The notes: a model not told the origin generated them from the sequence alone. A DNA stretch of 64,000 nt from Tipula vernalis (GCA_958295665.1 OY282560.1:307873236-307937235); one strand, 5' to 3'; numbered from the stretch's first letter, positions 1-10,458 are shown. Numbers and translations: made by a program.

Positions 1-866
1 TTATCGTAACTTAAAACTCCTCGTCCAACATCCACCACGAAGCCATTTGCCCTCATGAAGTCCATCCCCATTATGACTTCATCCACAATATCTGCAATCA
101 GCACTTCGTGTTGGAAAAGAGTTCTTCCGATTTTTATTTTCACGATCTTTTTGCCTTTTATTATTGAACTATCTCCAGTTGCTGTTTGTAACTTCAATCC
201 ATTAGCTGTTTGTACACCTCCATCGATCAGATCTTTCCGGACAATCGTGCGATTTGCTCCCGTATCCAGGGTGATGATGCAATCCATGCTATCAATGTCG
301 CCTTTGATTGTTAAGCTGTCACCGCCCCTTGCTACTTTCGAAACGCGGATGGAGGTTATGGGGCAATCGATTGTGGGAGTCAGCTTCTGCCCCTTTAAGC
401 TGACTCTTTGTAGTTTAACGGCTCCGCCGTCATTTGGCCTTCTTGCCTAGCCAACGCCTGCTCCCCGCTTGGTCGTCGCTGCATAGGAGATGGTGATCTT
501 CCCCTTTTTCTTCTTAATTCCCAGCAGTCCCGTGAGATGTGACCGATTTTATCACATGCCCAACATTTGATTTTGCCGCTTCCGTCTCGGTATCTTGGTG
601 TTGACCGTTCTGTGTTTATGCTGGTATCGATTTCCACTCGGCGTATTTTCATTGACGTTTTGGTAATGGCTTGTGCAGTTTCATTTGTTATCGCACAAGC
701 GATGGTTTCCGCAAACGTTGCTTTAGGTGACAACATCACCGCCCTGCGTGTCTCTGGATCTAGAATGCCGTCAATGAATGCATCAATATTTAGCCTTTCC
801 ATATAATCGGCTGATGTACTGGTATGTGCTAGACGTACTAATCGCTCGATTGCTCGATTTAAGAAA
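1..866 (-). mobile_element. Ty3-type LTR retrotransposon fragment: gag zinc knuckle and protease
   Basis: Two reading frames on the minus strand form the end of Gag and the start of Pol. The Gag part (802-395) holds a CCHC zinc knuckle, CWACDKIGHISRDC, for RNA packaging. It matches, nearly residue for residue over the first 100 codons, the gag at 9400-9150 of this window. The second part (about 394 to the window edge) is an open retropepsin-like aspartic protease: the catalytic triad reads LDTGANRTIV and the flap-side motif reads IMGMDFM. The remainder of Pol lies outside the window. Homology to the other copy stops at about 866, where unrelated AT-rich sequence begins, so the 5' half of gag and the LTR are missing. 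This is a truncated copy of the same family whose LTR lies at 10477-10912. Confidence 0.85.
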
Positions 867-944
867 ATTCAATTTTATTGAAAATCACCTGAACTATAGA
901 CCACAAAATCAGAGCTCCAAAATCGAAAATCGGCATTTGTGATG

Positions 945-1475
945 TGGTTTTGTCGTCGGCCATCTGTCTTGTCGGCGATGTAGTTGTCGACCATCTTTCC
1001 TATCGGTGATGTGGTTGTGTCAACCATCTGTCCTGTCGGCGATATGGTTGTGTCTGCCGTCTGTTCTACACGCGATTTGGTTTTGTAGGCCATCTGCCTT
1101 GTCGGCGATTTAGTTGTCGGCCATCTGTCCTGTCGACGATGTGGTTGTGTCGGCCATCTGTCTTGTCGGCGATGTGGTTGTCTCGGCCATCTGTCTTGTC
1201 GGCGATGTGGTTGTGTCGGCCATCTGTCCTATCGGCGAAGTGGGTGGTTTTGTCGGCCATCTGTCTTGTCGGCGATGTAGTTGTCGGCCATCTGTCCTGT
1301 CGACGATGTGGTTGGGTCGGCCATCTGTCTTGTCAGCGATGTGGTTGGCTCGGCCATCTATCTTGTCGGCGATGTGGTTGTGTCGGTCATCTATCCTGTC
1401 GGTGAAGTGGTTGTGTCGGCCATCTGTCTTGTCGGTGATGTAGTGGTCAGCGATGTGGCCGGTCGGCGAAATAGT
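945..1475 (+). repeat. 33-bp minisatellite array 1
   Basis: About 15 head-to-tail units, each beginning GTCGGCCATCTGTC and continuing TTGTCGGCGATGTGGTTGT. The basic unit is 33 bp, and 30-31 bp variants shift the frame. Read on the minus strand a 33-bp unit encodes the 11-residue repeat ADKTDGRHNHI. Units 5-9 and 10-13 look like a higher-order duplication, because the variants GGTTTTGTCGG and GTCGACGATG recur in the same order. The open frames on both strands follow from the unit length being a multiple of three and lacking stops. They are not good evidence for a gene. The same repeat occurs at 46338-46500 (opposite strand) and 55035-55405. Confidence 0.9.
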
Positions 1476-2280
1476 TTTCGGCTATGTGACCCACACCCGT
1501 CTGTGTCATATATAGTTAGAAACGGATCAGAAAACTTCATGGAACCCAACAGTATAGGCCCACACCACTGTAATCAGTACACATGTTAGTTAGTGGAAAA
1601 TTAATCCTATGTACCTATACAATGAATCTAAATTCCCCTAACCAAAACAATATAATATATTAAATATCTGTTAAACCTAATAAAAAATGATACAACAAGA
1701 TAGATTCCGCAATATAATATAACACACTGTAATACAATATATCCAGTTTAATAATTTCACAAATAAAATTAGTAAAATTTACACAATTCATATAAACCGA
1801 TACCTGGCAGCATCGCTAATTACCAGGCCACTTTTCCAAATTATCACACACTGTCAAAAAAAAAACAAGTTTTTGATGCCCAATCGTATATGCACAAGCA
1901 GCAAGTATGTGATTTCTTTTTGAGGTTATGTTAACATTGATTAAATCTTTAGTTCGATTATGCACGAAATTACACAGATTTAGTTTGGTCAGAGAAACTA
2001 AATATCGAACTCGTAAAAATTCCGGAGTGATTAAATACCACGAATTTTTTGACATCTACAACTATCAAAATTGTCATTAAAATGTCTGTTTTGTTGGAAT
2101 TGGTAAATCTTGCAAAAAATCTCGTTTTGTAAAAATTGATTTAAATCCAAAGATAAATGATTTATTCTGCCCAATCGTACGCGCGTAATGATTTAAATTA
2201 TTTGTTTTGACAGTAAATTGATTTATTTTGTCCAATCGAACTCCATATAAATTTCGAAGAAGAAAGACGTTAATGATCGA

Positions 2281-2505
2281 CCACTCCAGAACTTGATCCA
2301 AAAATTATTTAAAAATCCCATTTCCTAATTGGCTAAGGAATAGACAAGTTCCAGCCTACTTTAGAATCTCATTTCAAACGCAATTGATGAATTTCATCGT
2401 AATCGGTTATTCGTGGCCATCTTTCAGAATTTTATCCAAAAATCGTTTTAGAATTCCATTTTCATCCCGCATGTCAAATTTAACTAAAATCGATTAACGA
2501 GTTTT
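2281..2505 (+). repeat. Dispersed/tandem repeat with motif TTTATCCAAAAATC
   Basis: Two diverged units in tandem. Each has CAGAA(C/T)TT(T/G)ATCCAAAAAT, then AATTCCATTT, then a TCAAATTT...ACTAAAATCG(A/G)TTAAC segment, then a short spacer. The same motif order appears at 43010-43125, 51225-51465 and 56625-56860. I do not recognise the family. Its position just 3' of the duplicated gene may be incidental. Confidence 0.6.
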
Positions 2506-2604
2506 TTTTTTCAATTAATCTATTAGTCGGAGGACACTAACCCCTAAAAACTTGAATATTAAAATGACAATTTCAATTCATCCGGTTTTATAAAAAATCA
2601 AATT

Positions 2605-4542
2605 TTATTCATAAAATTCGTAATTAGGTTTTTTCTCTTGATGAATCTGACATATTTCGCAATACAAATCAATAATTTTATTAGTATCTACATCACGAAT
2701 TTCCAATTTGGAGTTTTGTTCGTCTATTGTAAATTTGATATTGTTTAAAAATATCTGATTGAAACAATTTACTTGTTGGCTTATTTCAAACTTTTGTTTA
2801 CTATTAAAACGGAATTCATTTGTATTTGATATACGAATTTCTTTCAAAATAAATTCGAACATGGATAGCCATGTATCTTCGTCTTCAAATGCATGTAATT
2901 CCTAAAATATAAAATTGGAAATGTTTAATAATAAATGTGTATTGGATTTTAAAATACTTTTGTACTTACGCTTATCTTCCCTATATTATTAAGTAGTTGC
3001 CAGTTACGGCAAGTATATTCTAAAGAACAAAAATATAAAGAGATCATCGGTTCTATGTTACATTGTTCCAAATTCTCTAACACATTTAAATCAACTTTAA
3101 TGCGCCAAATATTTATCTCAGAAACTTGTAAATTATCGAAAATTCTGTAATCATTCAAATTACATTCGTCTATGCGTAAAGTAAATGTAAAGTTGTCAAA
3201 TGTGATTGTTTTTAATTCTGCCACGAAACCTTCGATGAAATTGAAAGTATTTTTCCCTTTTAAACAAATGTCCACTCTTTTATAAGCGAATATAGCTGTA
3301 TTGCGCTCGAACATAGACTCATTGTTTATCCATCTGTAATTCGTGTCTAAGTCGATTGCGTGAACGTTTTTTGATTCAATTAAACCTACAAATAATGATA
3401 AACTCATTTTGTCGAAACCCATTCCATCAATCCGATAATGTACATTAAATCTTTCCTGTAATATCTTAAGAACATCGATTTCTTCTGTTAGTTTAATAGT
3501 GTCTCTAACTTGACCTTCTAGTATTGGAGGCATATCCACAGTTTCAAAAAAATTTTGAAATTCATATAACAAATAAGAGATTAGAAGTTCTGACAGTATA
3601 AAATTATTGGTAACCAAATATTTATGTATGCTTAAGTGATTATTTTTAATGAGTTTCGTAAGTACTCGTTTTATCATAAAGTCAATTTCATCATTTAAAT
3701 GCTTTGATTTGGACGGGTCACGAATATCGCTAATTGCTAATCTTAATGATACTAGATCAATAATATCTAGATCATTGGCATAATTAAGCGTTCCGAGATG
3801 GCTGAGGATTATTGGTAATGTAGAATATAAGTCATGATTTAAATGAATTTTTTGCAGGAAATACGATTGTTGCCACCGAAAACCAAACGCCATGAAGAGT
3901 GAATTGCCATACTTATAATATTCTTTAAATTCGTGAACGATATCTAATTTAGCACTAACACTTTGGTGAAACGTAATCACATTAATGGGCTGGTCACCGT
4001 AAACAGAATATCCAACTTTTTCTTCAATTTTTAAAATATACGCTTCTAAATTGTAGTCTTCAATAAACTTCTGAAAATAAATGTTAAATTCTAATGACAT
4101 TTTCGCTTAATTATCTCATTTTTAATTATTTTACCTTCAAAGTAATAAACTTTGCTGCTCCTGTAAATAAGGTAGGATTTTCCTCCCATGGAAATGAAAT
4201 TTGAGAGTTTTTAATTGAGTCACGCAGGAAATTAAGCTGATCTTTAGTTGCTCGTAATAAAATAATCAGGCGCATTTCAAGCCGTTTACTTCCAAATTTC
4301 AATATATGCTCGTACATTTCCCAATCACTGTTTGCAAACATCTTATTCATAATCTTTTCCCATTTATTTATTATCGATGTGTGAACAAAAAATGAGCACG
4401 GAACCTCCCCTGTTTAAGTCAAATTAACACTTATAAATAAAATTTGTCGCGAAATAAAATGAAATAAAAACTTACAAGGTTCCCAAAACTCAATACGAAA
4501 GAGTCCCTTCAATATGACACTTATTGATGTTAAGGTATTCAT
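2605..4542 (-). CDS. Uncharacterised four-exon gene, copy 1 (LRR-like C-terminal half)
   Basis: Spliced from four exons: 4542-4476, 4409-4135, 4070-2970 and 2901-2605 (579 residues). Introns are 66, 64 and 68 nt, start GTAAGT, GTAAAA and GTAAGT, and end ACAG, TCAG and TTAG. Phases match throughout (exon 1 ends in phase 1, the others in phase 0). The ATG at 4542 is the first in frame. There is no convincing signal peptide or membrane segment. I do not recognise the family. The last 130 residues of exon 3 show an irregular leucine-rich pattern (LRIDECNL, NLQVSEINIW, LNVLENLEQCNI, ISLYFCSL) suggestive of degenerate leucine-rich repeats. A paralogue lies at 56944-58884. Relative to it the exons are far more diverged than the introns and 5' flank. 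Function is unknown. A host gene under diversifying selection fits best; a captured gene in a mobile segment is possible. Confidence 0.75.
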
Positions 4543-4599
4543 ATTAACTCGTTTCTTTAATCAAACTCGCCAACACAAATTCTACATATGTACTAAAAT

Positions 4600-4665
4600 G
4601 ATAGAATATTCGTATTTAAGTATAGATATTTTGAACTCTTATCAGTGACGTCACATTCACAATTT
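4600..4665 (-). promoter_or_regulatory. Candidate promoter of the duplicated gene (CRE palindrome plus GATA motif)
   Basis: About 100 bp upstream of the ATG, the minus strand carries GTGACGTCACTGATAAG: a perfect CRE-type palindrome TGACGTCA abutting a GATA-type TGATAAG. A TATA-like TATACTTAAATA follows about 20-30 bp closer to the gene. All are identical in copy 2 (58978-59000), where the neighbouring exon 1 is strongly diverged. The motifs are seen in sequence; their activity is inference. Confidence 0.3.
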
Positions 4666-4806
4666 TATCAAAAGAATTGTTATCTTTTTATTGAAAGTAT
4701 CAACAATAAACATAAATTCCGTTCTTATTTGGTAGATACAAATATGAAATGAAATGTGTACAATAACAACATAATTCCTATCTATAAATTGAACTACGTT
4801 TATTTA

Positions 4807-5995
4807 GCTTTTTGCGATCACCTAAACAATAAAAGGAAGAGTGAGTCCAATTAGTACTCTCTCTCAAGGTTTCATATTTATATTTCAGTGGTCTATTCGG
4901 TATAATCGATGCGATTAGCTTATGGTAATTAAAACAATATTCACAAAGAGCCTAGACTCTAACTCTTATTATTCCCTCTGAATGACCGTATCGAAGCAAC
5001 GTACGCCCTTAATCTGAGTTCATGTGAAAATTGTATTTGTCTCGCTGGAAATTTTAAAGTGGTTCAGCTTCCGAAATCTATAAAAGATGGTAGTCGTCTT
5101 GGAGAATTTTTGAAATCCTGCGAGAGTATAGTGCAAGATGTACCAGGGCATACATATATCACCGATGGGCTGTGTTGTTAGGTAACCCACCAGTAAATGT
5201 TTAGATATTGGTACCATAGCAGCTCGCTGAACATCTCTCTCCTACTGGATGGACCATTAGAATTAGGATTATTAACATGGTCCTCGTTGCGGGTGGCTCT
5301 GGTGGTTGTATGTTAATAATGAGACGCCATTATTAATACATACAAACTCCAGTCGGTGACCTTTCGACGCTCGCTACTGGTAATAAGCAACATTATGCAC
5401 AACTTGTTGAAGCGTATTCCATTGGCGTTAGCAAACTACTCACAAGTGATTGTATCTAATCGCAACTACTCATGCTCAATTGATGATGTAGTTGTTAGAA
5501 GTCGTTATGCATATAATTAACGATAGAGGGATTTTAGTTTAAAAAATTCTAATAGATGGCTCTATACCAATTTTGGTTGTTTAAAATGTCATTTTTAACC
5601 CTAATCCAACCAAGGTGTGTCATTTTGGCTCATTTGATAAATTAATTTAGTTATAAACTTGTGTGTATTTTATTTTTAAACATTTCCATACAACGTATGT
5701 ACTTCACACATCTATCCATTCTCTGCAAAAATTTAGTAAATTATTTGTTTAGAATTTGAATTTACTGACATAACAAAAATATCTTGGTTCGATTAGGGTT
5801 AAAAACAAATGATTTTTGTTTATGTTTGTGATACGACGCGCAATTATTAAAACGAAAAAATATTTTAATTATTTTATTGAACAACGTATTTATATTAATA
5901 ATTAATAATTTATAAAATGTAGCAGTTTTATTTAAATTGAGGTTATGTTTTACTACTATCACAAAAATTTGCGTTCCATTGAACATCTACTGACA
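4807..5995. other. Non-coding stretch, nothing recognised
   Basis: AT-rich sequence beyond the right edge of the segmental duplication. ORFs are short and show no family resemblance. A small 9-bp inverted repeat (TATTAACAT...ATGTTAATA, about 5266-5319) was the only structure noticed. No gene or element can be supported here. Confidence 0.5.
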
Positions 5996-6185
5996 AGTAC
6001 TTGGCAGTAGCAAATTGTTTCCAATGGAACACAGTGAATAATATCGAGCAAGAAATCTCTGAATGGAGTATAAAATATAATTCATCGAATGATTCCGTAA
6101 ATGCGTTGCTTGAAATACTTAGAAAATATCGTCCAAAGGAGGTATAAGAACTTTAAAAGGAACTCCAATTAAAACAATGAGTCGT
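5996..6185 (+). pseudogene. Fragment with W..KYN..(x)n..LL.ILR...RTL.GTP motif
   Basis: On the plus strand an open segment runs through EISEWSIKYN, then VNALLEILRKYRPKEV. After a one-base shift at about 6140 it continues IRTLKGTPIKTM. This spacing (Trp-x-x-Lys-Tyr, a Leu-Leu-x-Ile-Leu helix, then Arg-Thr-Leu-x-Gly-Thr-Pro) resembles the N-terminal block of transposon-associated arthropod proteins that I know only as uncharacterised. The fragment ends abruptly where the minus-strand Jockey sequence begins, and no poly(A) marks that junction. It is too short and frameshifted to be functional. Confidence 0.4.
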
Positions 6186-8577
6186 TTGTCGTTTCTAATG
6201 TACCACGGTGCATTAACAATACATCGCACGATTTTATTTTGAGCTGTTTGTATGATTTTGATATTTGTCCTCTTGGCACAACCCCAAAGTTGACTACCAT
6301 ATGTCCATACAGGTTTCAGAATTTGTTTGTATAACAGCAGTTTGTTATGAATCGCCAGTTCAGATTGTCTCCCTAGGAGCCAATGCATTTTTCTAATTTT
6401 TTTGTTTAGTTCTTCTCTCTTCTTTTTTATGTGTTCCTTCCATTTAAGTTTAGCATCTAAAGTCATGCCAAGATATTTAGCAGTGTTCGCATGCGGTACT
6501 ACTATCGAGTTTATCATTATTGGTATATGATTAACTTTTAGATTTGTAAAGTTTACTTGGATGGATTTTGCTTCATTTAATTTAATTCGCCATTTCTTTG
6601 TCCAATTACGTATCAGGTTAATAGCCTTCTGTAATTTACTAGTGGAGTCATTAATGTTTTTTGCTGTTGCAAGTATGGCTGTGTCATCGGCAAAAGTCGC
6701 CATTGTTTGGAGATAAAGGATTGAAGCTCCTGCTGTAATCCTTTTTAGTTGGGGGTATTCATTCTCATACTTTACTCGGAAATGTCTCTCTGATATGTAT
6801 GATTTTAGAATTTGAAAAAATTGCTCCGAAAGATCTCGGTGAAGTTTGAATTCTAACCCCTGGTGCCATACTTTGTCAAATGCTTGGGCTACATCAAGGA
6901 ATATAGTTGAGCATATTTGTTTGCTTTCTAATGATTTTCTCCGATTACATCAGTAATTCGATGTACTTGTTCTATCGTAGAATGTTTTTCCCTAAATCCA
7001 AACTTATGTGAGGGGATAAGATTCCTTTCTTCGATAATTGGTTTTAATCTTTTAAGAAGAACTTTTTCAAAAAGTTTCGATAATGTTAGTAGCAGAGAAA
7101 TTGGCCTATATAAAGCTATATCGTTCGGAGGTTTGTTCGGCTTAAGTATCATAGTTACTTCTGCAACTTTCCATTGTCTTGGTACATATTTTTGTCAAAA
7201 TGCTGCATTGATTATATGCACTAGTTTCCTCAACGCTTTCTCCGGTAACACTTTTATTGTCTGACCCGTTATGAGATCATATCCTGGAGCCTTATACGCA
7301 TTCAGATTATTCTTGATTTCCCATTTTAGTTCTTTCAATGTTATAGGTGAAATTTTTATTTCATCCTGTTTATTTATCGTGGTAATATTTTCCTCTTCCG
7401 TTTGTTTTGGGTAAGGTTGGAATGTTTCTTCAAGGTGATTTGCAAACAAATCTGCTTTTTGTTTAGCATTTCGAGCCCAATTTTCTTTATTTTTAATTGG
7501 AGGAACCTGAAGTTTGGGTCTTTTAAGATTCTTTGTTGCTTTCCATAATGAATAATCAGTATCTTTTTGCCCAGTTAGAGTGCTGAGGTATTAAAATTTA
7601 AATACCTTCTTATTTTCCGGGTTCGTTGTTTTTGCCAATTCTTCGGTGTTTTTCTTTTATTTTTAAGAAGTTCTCTCACTTCCTCTGGATAGCTAAAATT
7701 GCGCTTCATTTCCTGATTGTTATTAGGAGTGCTTCCCCACGCAGCACTTTGGATATTATGGATGAGCTTATCTAGTTCGTCTTCTATTTGGACTGGTCCC
7801 TGTATTGGGTTCTGCAGATTAATTCTTCCTGTTAACCGTGTTTGGAAGAGATCCCAATTGGTTTTGAAGCTCGTTAATTTCGGGTTGCTCTCTTTCATAA
7901 TAATTGTTTGGCTAAGTATCATAATTACTGGTGAATGATCTGATGATAGACTTCCACTATTCTCTAAATGGATATAATTATCTGAAATCCCTCTTGTAAT
8001 AAAGAAGTCTATAATATCTGGAGTATTAGTCATATCCGAGGGCCAGTAGGTTGGTGTACCGCCCGAGTGAAAATCGTATTTTAGTTGTTTGCCTGCTGCG
8101 AACAGTTCTTTTCCTTTAGCGGTCGTTAACCGTGATCACAAATAGGTATTTTTTGCATTATAGTCACCTCCAATTAAAAAGACACTTCCTAGTGTTTTGA
8201 GAAGATTAGTATAATTTACTTGTTTGAGATTGTATATTGGGGGTAATAGATTGCTGAGATACTGCAGGTTTTAGTATTGTTTAATTGTATTTTGATTGTT
8301 GTGACTTGCATGGAAAGCTTCTCAATTTTAAGTTCTTCGTTATGCTTTATATAATCTTTTATGAGGATAGCTGATCCACCTCTAGCTTTGTTCTCTGGAT
8401 ATAATGCATGGTAGCTATTATATCCTTTTATTTTACAGAATGAAGTTTTGGTGAAATGAGTTTCTGATATAAGACATAATATATCTATATAATGCCTGTT
8501 TAAAAATATATCTAGTTCTTGAATGTGATGCAATAGCCATTTGCATTCCAGGGTACAATTCGTAATGTTTTATTCAT
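6186..8577 (-). pseudogene. Jockey ORF2 (endonuclease-reverse transcriptase), degenerate
   Basis: Endonuclease (AP-like, nicks the target DNA) followed by reverse transcriptase, in several frames. Pieces on the minus strand are 8533-8216 (N-terminal endonuclease, GGSAILIKD), 8033-7575 (SDHSPV), 7449-7195 (APGYDLITG), 7152-6928 (YRPISLL, FGFREKHST) and 6703-6186 (ATFADDTAIL, KYLGMTLDAKLKWKEH). The order and spacing match an intact Jockey ORF2. The frameshifts and stops, and the missing C-terminus, mean it cannot encode a working protein. Confidence 0.85.
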
Positions 8578-9148
8578 TTCTTTGGTTTATAGCTCGATTT
8601 TATATAATTTATATTTTGATACACTCGATCAAGGTTTTCTTCTACTCTTTTATTGAAACTAGTTTGTGATTTCATTCCTTCTAGTGCGTTCTGCAGGCTC
8701 ATTTCCTGCTAAGTAAGTCTTTTGTTGAGGTTCTCTAGATTTCTCAGTATGACTTGTAAAACGAGATCCACTTTAGTCTGTTTCTGCTCTGTTTGTTGAA
8801 CTATTTGAGCATAAGTAACTTTTTCATTTACTCGCTCTCTTTGTAAGTTAACATTAGGAGTCAACGATTTTGGCTCCGTGGTTTTTTTGATAGTTTGTAC
8901 ATTTCTTGATGTAACTGGTTTACGTATTTTATCTCTCATTTTTCGCAGTTCTACTGCAACTTCGCATCCTCTGTAATTGGCTGGATGCTGGCCATTACAG
9001 TTGATACACTTCGGTGTTGTATTTCGGGAAATTGTGCAGTCATTTCCTGCATGTTTTCCTGCACATTTAACACATCTTGCTTCTCGATGGCAGTATTTTT
9101 GTGTATGATTATAATCTTGGCAGTTTTTACATTGCGGAATTTTCGAAC
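6186..9148 (-). mobile_element. Jockey-clade non-LTR retrotransposon, 5'- and 3'-truncated
   Basis: Reading on the minus strand, 9148-8709 is the C-terminal part of ORF1 with paired zinc knuckles (CKNCQDYNHTQKYC, CVKCAGKHAGNDC, CINCNGQHPANYRGC). From the ATG at about 8577 comes ORF2: an endonuclease with SETHF and SDHSPV motifs, then a reverse transcriptase with NKPPNDIALYRPISLL and the catalytic FADD box. ORF2 is broken by many frameshifts (for example at 8540) and stops. The coding region stops short at about 6186, after PWYIRNDK, without the C-terminal tail or poly(A) seen in the related element at 33850-38711. The 5' end lies inside a Ty3-type gag. Protein similarity to the plus-strand copy shows they are one family but not recent duplicates. 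Confidence 0.85.
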
Positions 9149-10433
9149 CGAATTTATCACATGCCCAACATTTGATTTGGCCGCTTCCATCTCGGTATCT
9201 TGGTGTTGACCGTTCTGTGTTTATGCTGGTATCGATTTCCACTTGGCGTATTTTCATTGACGGTTTGGTGATGGCTTGTGCAGTTTCATTTGTTAACGCA
9301 CAAGCGATGGTTTCCGCAAACGTTGCTTTATGTGACAACATCACCGCCCTGCGTGTCTCTGGATCTAGAATGCCGTCAATGAATGCCTCAATTTTTAGCC
9401 TTTCCATATAATCGGTGGATGTACTGGTATGTGCTAGATGTACTAATCGCTCGATTGCCGATGAAAATCCCTGAAGTGATTCTCCTCCCTTTTGGTAGCG
9501 GCTTTTCAATTCCATTCGATAGATTTCCCGCTTGTGATCACTGCCGTACTTCCTATCCAGCGCCTTCATAATTTCGAGATAACTGTTGCGATCTTTTTCC
9601 GGAATTGTTTGTAAGGCCTCCGCTGCTTCACCTTTGAGGGCCACTATTAACGCTGCGACAAGATGTTCATCATTCCAATGGTTTTGATTGGCTGCCGTTT
9701 CAAATTGAAATTTGAAAATGCTGAAAGATGTTGTTCCGTCGAATGTTGGTGGCTTTAACTTAATCGATTGAACGGTCTGAACCACTTGCGTCGTTGATCC
9801 ACTTGCCTTGACATCATTTAGTTCTTTCTCGAGACGTTGAACCTCCGTTTTGACAAGTTGGACTTCCGTTTCTAATTTTTGTTCAACCTGTTGAATCTCC
9901 GTCTTAAAATTCGTTTGCAGTTTCTCTATTTCGCCTTGTACATTTGTAGACAATTCCAGAATTTTCTCGTCCATTCTCTGTTGGCCTTCGGCAATTTCCC
10001 CCATCTGACGCTCTATAATTTGGATTGGTTGTTCTATTTTCTCCATTTGTTGTTCCATCTGGTGTTTTATTTCCTGATTGGACTGGTTTATAGTCTCCAA
10101 CTGTCGTTCATTTGATTGCTCAATTTTCAACATTTGTCGCTTGTTTTGATGTTCCATCATTTGGTTCATGGCAGCCATTAACTGCGACAAATCGAAACTT
10201 CTAGAATGTTCTTGTGTCTTTTCGACCAACGGTTGTTTATCTTCTGCTTTCTGCTCTACGGTTGCCGCATCCGTTACTTTCTCTCCAAAATCATGTTGAT
10301 CCGCGTCTAATCCTTCTTTCTCCATGGCGTTACGTAGTCGCGCTTGTAAAGCTGCTTTAATACTATCAGTAGCCAAACCCCGTTTCTCTAGTTCTCTTTT
10401 TAATTCTGGAACTTTTAATTCGTTGAAAATCAT
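8709..10433 (-). CDS. Chimeric reading frame: Ty3-type Gag fused to Jockey ORF1 C-terminus
   Basis: A single uninterrupted frame of about 574 codons. The best start is the ATG at 10433. Residues 1-35 resemble a SAP-type DNA/RNA-binding helix pair (ELKVPELKRELEKRGL). Next is a Gln/Glu-rich coiled coil (about 80-210). A Retrotrans_gag-like capsid domain follows (about 225-390), and then CWACDKFG, the start of the gag zinc knuckle. At about 9148 the frame passes directly into the Jockey ORF1 tail with three knuckles (CKNCQDYNHTQKYC onward). The Jockey element inserted in the sense direction, cut the gag knuckle after its second cysteine, and kept the frame open. Whether the fusion is ever translated is unknown. 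The gag half is nearly stop-free, which suggests a fairly recent insertion. Confidence 0.8.
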   Translation of the reverse strand: MIFNELKVPELKRELEKRGLATDSIKAALQARLRNAMEKEGLDADQHDFGEKVTDAATVEQKAEDKQPLVEKTQEHSRSFDLSQLMAAMNQMMEHQNKRQMLKIEQSNERQLETINQSNQEIKHQMEQQMEKIEQPIQIIERQMGEIAEGQQRMDEKILELSTNVQGEIEKLQTNFKTEIQQVEQKLETEVQLVKTEVQRLEKELNDVKASGSTTQVVQTVQSIKLKPPTFDGTTSFSIFKFQFETAANQNHWNDEHLVAALIVALKGEAAEALQTIPEKDRNSYLEIMKALDRKYGSDHKREIYRMELKSRYQKGGESLQGFSSAIERLVHLAHTSTSTDYMERLKIEAFIDGILDPETRRAVMLSHKATFAETIACALTNETAQAITKPSMKIRQVEIDTSINTERSTPRYRDGSGQIKCWACDKFGSKIPQCKNCQDYNHTQKYCHREARCVKCAGKHAGNDCTISRNTTPKCINCNGQHPANYRGCEVAVELRKMRDKIRKPVTSRNVQTIKKTTEPKSLTPNVNLQRERVNEKVTYAQIVQQTEQKQTKVDLVLQVILRNLENLNKRLT

Positions 10434-10458
10434 TTTCTTTATCTTTTTATTCAAAATC

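Larger units (their letters stand above)
1490..4806. repeat. Segmental duplication, copy 1
   Basis: From about 1517 (CAGAAAACTTCATGGAACCC) to about 4806 the sequence is repeated in the same orientation at about 55399-59152. Both copies have the 33-bp minisatellite on the left and lose similarity abruptly on the right, after a shared AATTGAACTAC and TTTATTTAGCTT. Most of the non-coding part is nearly identical between copies. Copy 2 carries an extra 474-bp solo LTR; copy 1 has the intact empty target site CGCG at 2182-2185. The unit contains a four-exon gene on the minus strand (2605-4542). The stretch 1490-2280 holds no gene I can support beyond a short minus-strand ORF at 2055-1816 that is half conserved in the other copy. 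Confidence 0.9.

Noticed and set aside
1114..1443. Long open frames across the 33-bp minisatellite on both strands (Cys/Trp-rich on +, ADKTDGRHNHI repeats on -)
   Set aside because: The frames follow from a stop-free unit of 33 bp and shift with 30-31 bp variants. No start context, splice signal or conserved frame supports a protein.
1816..2055. 79-codon minus-strand ORF, partly conserved at 55690-55926
   Set aside because: The first half is alike in both copies because the DNA is duplicated, but the second half changes frame and the downstream part has no coding features.
5020..5217. 65-codon minus-strand ORF
   Set aside because: No domain, no conserved relative in the window and no splice or promoter context; length is expected by chance.
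8985..9571. Plus-strand ORFs at 8985-9209, 9172-9411 and 9383-9571
   Set aside because: Antisense shadows of the Gag/ORF1 frame on the minus strand; no similarity of their own.
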